The notes under the pieces are model-generated. The model was not told the origin of the DNA and ran no database searches. It saw only the letters and a list, made by a program, of their open reading frames with translations. The position numbers and the translations under genes are program-made. Positions 5,955-7,064 of a stretch of DNA of 7,064 nucleotides are shown piece by piece (the first letter of the stretch is position 1; every line of letters begins with the position of its first letter). This DNA comes from an uncultured Altererythrobacter sp. (GTDB lineage: Bacteria > Pseudomonadota > Alphaproteobacteria > Sphingomonadales > Sphingomonadaceae): NCBI GenBank assembly GCA_937950385.1, contig CALFEA010000014.1:1-7064 (forward strand). The letters are read 5' to 3'.

Positions 5955-7064
5955 TCAGCCCGTCACATCTGCCAAAGCGGCGACGAATTTTGCGATATTG
6001 CCATCATGCAGGCCCGCAATGTTGATGCGGCCCGACCCTGCCATATAAATCGCGTGATCCTCGCGCAATTGCACCACTTGCTCCTTGGTAACCGGCAGCA
6101 TAGCGAACAATCCGTTTTGCGTGCCTAAGGGCGTGAGATCGATGCTACCTGCTGTTCCAGCCTTTGCCAGCGCATCACGCACATCACGCATCCGCGCGCG
6201 CATTGTGGTCAGTTCATCCAGCCACAGCGTAGTCAAATCATCATCACGCAGGATAATCCGCGCCGCAGCCCCGCCATGATCAGGCGGCATCGACCAGCTG
6301 GCCCGCGCCAAAGCGCTAGCGTTGGAAAAGACTGTGTCCAGCCCATCGGCCGTTTGGGTCATGGCATAAAATGCCCCGACGCGGTCGCGGTAGACGCCAA
6401 AGTTCTTATCGCAGCTATAGGCGACAAACGCCTCGCCCACAGCGTCGATCACGGCGCGCAGGCCGTATGCGTCTTCTTCCATGCCATCACCGAGGCCTTG
6501 GTAAGCGCAATCGATAATGGGGAAGCATTCGCTGCTGGCCAAAGCCGCTGCAATCGCGTCCCACTGATCGTTGGAATAATCGATACCGGTAGGGTTATGG
6601 CATGATGCATGGAGCAAAATTGCCTCGCCCGTGCCAGCCTTACCAATAATGTCGAGCACCACATCAACATTTGCTGAGCCATCCGCATGGGCATGACCAA
6701 AACCGGCCAAATCCAGCCCGATATCACCAAGGATTTGCGCATGGTTGGGCCAGCTTGGCGTGCCGATGTGAAGTTTTTTCACACCAGCCTTTTGCACCAA
6801 AGCCACAGCCAGCCGGACAGCGCCCGTGCCGCCCGGTGTCTGCATGCCGGTTATCCGTCCGCCGCGAGAAGGATTGCTGCCAAAAATATGCGGCATCAGC
6901 GCATTGACGAAGCCCATATCGCCCTCAGGGCCCAAATACGCCTTAGTATCCTGCGTATCGACAAGGGTCTGCTCTGCGCGTTTCATCGCGGCAAAGACCG
7001 GCGTGTCGCCCTCATTCGTACGGTAGACACCGACGCCACGGTCGACCTTGTCTTGGCGGTCATC
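5955..7064 (-). CDS. Aspartate/aromatic amino acid aminotransferase (class I), 5' end cut by window
   Basis: A PLP-dependent class I aminotransferase of the AspC/TyrB subgroup, exchanging amino groups between aspartate or aromatic amino acids and 2-oxoglutarate. The frame stays open to base 7064, giving 369 visible residues. The 26 codons upstream of the ATG at 6986 encode DKVDRGVGVYR, a conserved N-terminal segment of this family, so that ATG is internal and about 20 residues are missing. Key elements: TPSWPNH, CHNPTG, IDCAYQG (the PLP-ring aspartate), and SCDKNFGVYRDRVG with the PLP lysine at bases 6407-6405 and the phosphate-binding arginine in RVG. RASWSMPPDHG and SGRINIAGL carry the substrate-carboxylate arginines. 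The residue before the PLP lysine is Asp where AspC has Ser. Sequence alone does not decide between aspartate and aromatic preference. Leads the pair with the GNAT gene. Confidence 0.93.
   Translation of the reverse strand, partial: DDRQDKVDRGVGVYRTNEGDTPVFAAMKRAEQTLVDTQDTKAYLGPEGDMGFVNALMPHIFGSNPSRGGRITGMQTPGGTGAVRLAVALVQKAGVKKLHIGTPSWPNHAQILGDIGLDLAGFGHAHADGSANVDVVLDIIGKAGTGEAILLHASCHNPTGIDYSNDQWDAIAAALASSECFPIIDCAYQGLGDGMEEDAYGLRAVIDAVGEAFVAYSCDKNFGVYRDRVGAFYAMTQTADGLDTVFSNASALARASWSMPPDHGGAAARIILRDDDLTTLWLDELTTMRARMRDVRDALAKAGTAGSIDLTPLGTQNGLFAMLPVTKEQVVQLREDHAIYMAGSGRINIAGLHDGNIAKFVAALADVTG

Noticed and set aside
1..7064. CRISPR array, insertion sequence, tRNA, rRNA or prophage genes
   Set aside because: No regularly spaced repeats, terminal inverted repeats with a transposase, tRNA-like cloverleaf or phage-type genes were seen. 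Nearly all bases are accounted for by chromosomal housekeeping-type genes.

Overview
The window looks like ordinary chromosomal sequence from an alphaproteobacterium, most likely a sphingomonad (Sphingomonadales, Erythrobacteraceae/Sphingomonadaceae type). This rests on the gene content: a bacterial COQ9 homologue, a SCO1-YcgN-type gene pair, a small membrane protein of a kind I recall from sphingomonads directly before ribD, and a compact RibD with a lineage-type zinc motif. The coding density is very high, with short or negative gaps between genes. I see no mobile element, CRISPR array, tRNA, rRNA or clear riboswitch.

Layout. Bases 1-62 are an edge fragment with no assignable gene. Bases 63-1351 (minus strand) hold a two-gene unit: an exported ankyrin-repeat protein followed by COQ9, joined by a one-base stop/start overlap. 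A 107-base divergent intergenic region (1352-1458) follows and contains small repeats that could form an operator. Bases 1459-3270 (plus strand) carry three overlapping genes: a SCO1/SenC lipoprotein, a YcgN-family cysteine-cluster protein and a YgjP/SprT-like zinc metallopeptidase. After a 79-base gap comes a second plus-strand run (3350-5394): a 143-residue single-pass membrane protein of unknown function, ribD and riboflavin synthase (ribE). The last two genes run on the minus strand and converge on ribE with 13 bases between the stops. They are an aspartate/aromatic aminotransferase, cut by the right edge of the window, and a RimJ/RimL-like GNAT acetyltransferase.

How the genes fit together. 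COQ9 (ubiquinone biosynthesis) and SCO1 (copper delivery to cytochrome oxidase) are both respiratory-chain factors and are transcribed divergently from one shared region. RibD and RibE cover two of the riboflavin steps; the GTP cyclohydrolase, DHBP synthase and lumazine synthase genes are not in view, though they may lie elsewhere in the genome. The aminotransferase and GNAT genes are only one base apart and are probably cotranscribed.

I do not see convincing evidence of a new biological system. The most useful leads are the uncharacterised membrane protein in front of ribD, the shortened RibD reductase domain, the periplasmic ankyrin protein coupled to COQ9, and the repeat structure in the divergent promoter region. 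Several starts are corrected here: COQ9 at 734, YcgN at 2082 and the metallopeptidase at 2536. The aminotransferase reading frame runs off the window rather than starting at 6986.
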